14,013 bases of DNA from JAABRT01 sp038259155 (GTDB lineage Bacteria; Gemmatimonadota; Gemmatimonadetes; Gemmatimonadales; Gemmatimonadaceae): positions 1-14,013 of the forward strand of contig JBBSPE010000119.1 in assembly GCA_038259155.1 (NCBI GenBank), given 5' to 3'. Every line of letters starts with the position of its first letter. Position 1 is the stretch's first letter. Below the pieces are notes generated by a model that was not told where the DNA came from, searched no databases, and saw nothing but the letters and a program-made list of their open reading frames with translations. The translations under genes were made by a program, and so were the position numbers. Positions 13,008-14,013 of the stretch are shown here, piece by piece.

Positions 13008-14006
13008 ATTCCTGTCGGGGTCCTCGGCGCCAGCGGGTACGCGGGCCGAGAGTTGTGTGGCCTCATTGCGTCCCACCCGAATCTCACGCTGCACTTTGCC
13101 ACTGCCAATGAACGGCGCGGGCAGATCATGCGCGTGCGCACGACGGGTCAGGCCGGCGTGATCGACGTGCCGCTGGTGGGGCCGGACGAGGTCACGCTGG
13201 GAGACGCCGCCCTCGTGTTCAGCGCCCTGCCGCATGGCGCCAGCGCCGAGTTCGCGGGGCGTGTGCTGGACGCTGGTGCGCGCGTGGTGGACCTTTCCAG
13301 CGACCTGCGGCCCGGGCGGGGCGGCAGCACGCACGCGTTGCCGGCCAGCGTCCCGGCCAATGTGCCCTATGGCTTGCCCGAGCTGTTTCGCGACGGCATT
13401 GCCGAGGCACAGGCCGTGGCCAACCCCGGCTGCTATCCCACGAGCGTGCTCGTGGCCCTCGCCCCGTTCGTGCGGGCGGGGCTCGTGGCTCCCGGCGCCT
13501 TGGTGTCGGTGGCGGCCGCCAGCGGTGTGAGTGGAGCCGGCGCCTCGCCCAAACCGGAACTGCTGTTCGCCGAGGTCACGGAAAACTTTCGGGCGTACGG
13601 GGTGGGCAACACGCATCGGCACCTGCCGGAGATGCGCGACAGTCTCGCGCGCTTGGGCGGCGACGTGGACCTGCTGTTCACGCCGCACCTCTTGCCCGTG
13701 GACCGTGGCATCCTGAGCACGATCACGGTACCGCTCGCCGCCCCACTCGACGACCCCATGGCCGTGCTGCACGCGGCGTACGCCGACGAGCCGTTTGTGG
13801 AGGTGGCGGACACGCCCCCCGCGCTGGCCGACGTGGTGTTCCGGAACGTGGTGCGGCTGCACGCGGTACACGTGCGGCATGTGCGCACGCCCACGCTGCT
13901 GCTGTTCGCGGCGATTGACAATCTCATGAAGGGCGCGGCCGGTCAGGCGCTTCAGAACGCGAACATCATGCTCGGCCTGGACGAAACGGCGGGTCTGCCG
14001 CGGTGA
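12999..14006 (+). CDS. argC: N-acetyl-gamma-glutamyl-phosphate reductase
   Basis: ArgC reduces N-acetylglutamyl-5-phosphate to the semialdehyde with NADPH, the third step of arginine synthesis. This 335-residue protein begins with the Rossmann motif VGVLGASGYAG (6-16), has the catalytic cysteine in NPGCYPT (Cys145), HRHLPEM (207-212, with the catalytic-site His208) and the closing motif IDNLMKGAAGQALQN (306-320). Length is typical. The in-frame GTG at 12999 puts the Rossmann strand at residue 6, as in the family. An in-frame TTG at 12978 would lie upstream of the predicted transcription start. It is divergent from argR and probably leads an arginine operon continuing past the window edge. Confidence 0.96.
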   Translation: MHNIPVGVLGASGYAGRELCGLIASHPNLTLHFATANERRGQIMRVRTTGQAGVIDVPLVGPDEVTLGDAALVFSALPHGASAEFAGRVLDAGARVVDLSSDLRPGRGGSTHALPASVPANVPYGLPELFRDGIAEAQAVANPGCYPTSVLVALAPFVRAGLVAPGALVSVAAASGVSGAGASPKPELLFAEVTENFRAYGVGNTHRHLPEMRDSLARLGGDVDLLFTPHLLPVDRGILSTITVPLAAPLDDPMAVLHAAYADEPFVEVADTPPALADVVFRNVVRLHAVHVRHVRTPTLLLFAAIDNLMKGAAGQALQNANIMLGLDETAGLPR

Positions 14007-14013
14007 GCGGGGC
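14003..14013 (+). CDS. Possible start of the next gene (partial, GTGA overlap with argC)
   Basis: The argC stop TGA is embedded in GTGA, and GTG at 14003 opens a frame that runs to the window edge (GTG AGC GGG GC). Four-base overlaps of this kind are usual between co-translated genes, and argJ or argB commonly follow argC. Only three full codons are visible, so this is inference. Confidence 0.3.

Noticed and set aside
12927..13880. N-terminal extension of argR antisense to argC
   Set aside because: The AGGAG-preceded GTG at 12926 and the normal ArgR length settle the start.

Overview
The window is GC-rich and comes from a diderm bacterium. Three genes encode signal-peptide-bearing proteins that look like small outer-membrane beta-barrels, and the housekeeping genes are ispG (MEP isoprenoid pathway), argH, argR and argC. 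The overall character (high GC, weak or absent Shine-Dalgarno sequences, a DUF1707/LiaF-type protein beside outer-membrane proteins) would fit Gemmatimonadota. That assignment is inference and was not tested. No rRNA, tRNA, CRISPR array, phage or transposase gene was seen.

Layout from left to right: (1) 45-1667 (+), a two-membrane-span Wzz/Wzc-like protein with a decayed BY-kinase domain, overlapping tail-to-tail with a DUF1707/LiaF-like gene (1645-2328, -). (2) A 640-base gene-free stretch (2329-2968) holding degenerate heptamer repeats and a large two-armed inverted repeat centred near 2691. (3) A co-directional group: a four-helix membrane protein (2969-3409), free methionine-R-sulfoxide reductase (3450-3953) and an HD-domain alarmone-hydrolase-like protein (4036-4644). 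(4) A second repeat-rich, gene-free stretch (4645-5057) with a perfect 27-bp inverted repeat and a very strong 82-nt hairpin. (5) ispG (-), divergent from a small membrane protein (6376-6873, +). (6) Two consecutive beta-barrel genes (6923-7663, 7822-8394), then an FAD-dependent amine-oxidase-like enzyme (8597-9907). (7) A third beta-barrel gene on the minus strand with a textbook terminator. (8) An arginine block: argH and argR on the minus strand, and argC diverging from argR.

The arginine block is the most coherent functional unit. The short argR-argC gap contains an ARG-box-like palindrome that covers the predicted argC -10 element, and the predicted transcription start falls on the argC GTG, so argC may be leaderless and ArgR-repressed. 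A related AT-rich inverted repeat sits over the predicted argH promoter. The last bases suggest that another gene begins in a GTGA overlap with argC.

The most unusual features are the two structured intergenic repeat regions, the kinase-like domain that has lost its P-loop, and the HD hydrolase in which a metal-ligand histidine is replaced by glutamine. I see no clear multi-gene system of a previously undescribed type.
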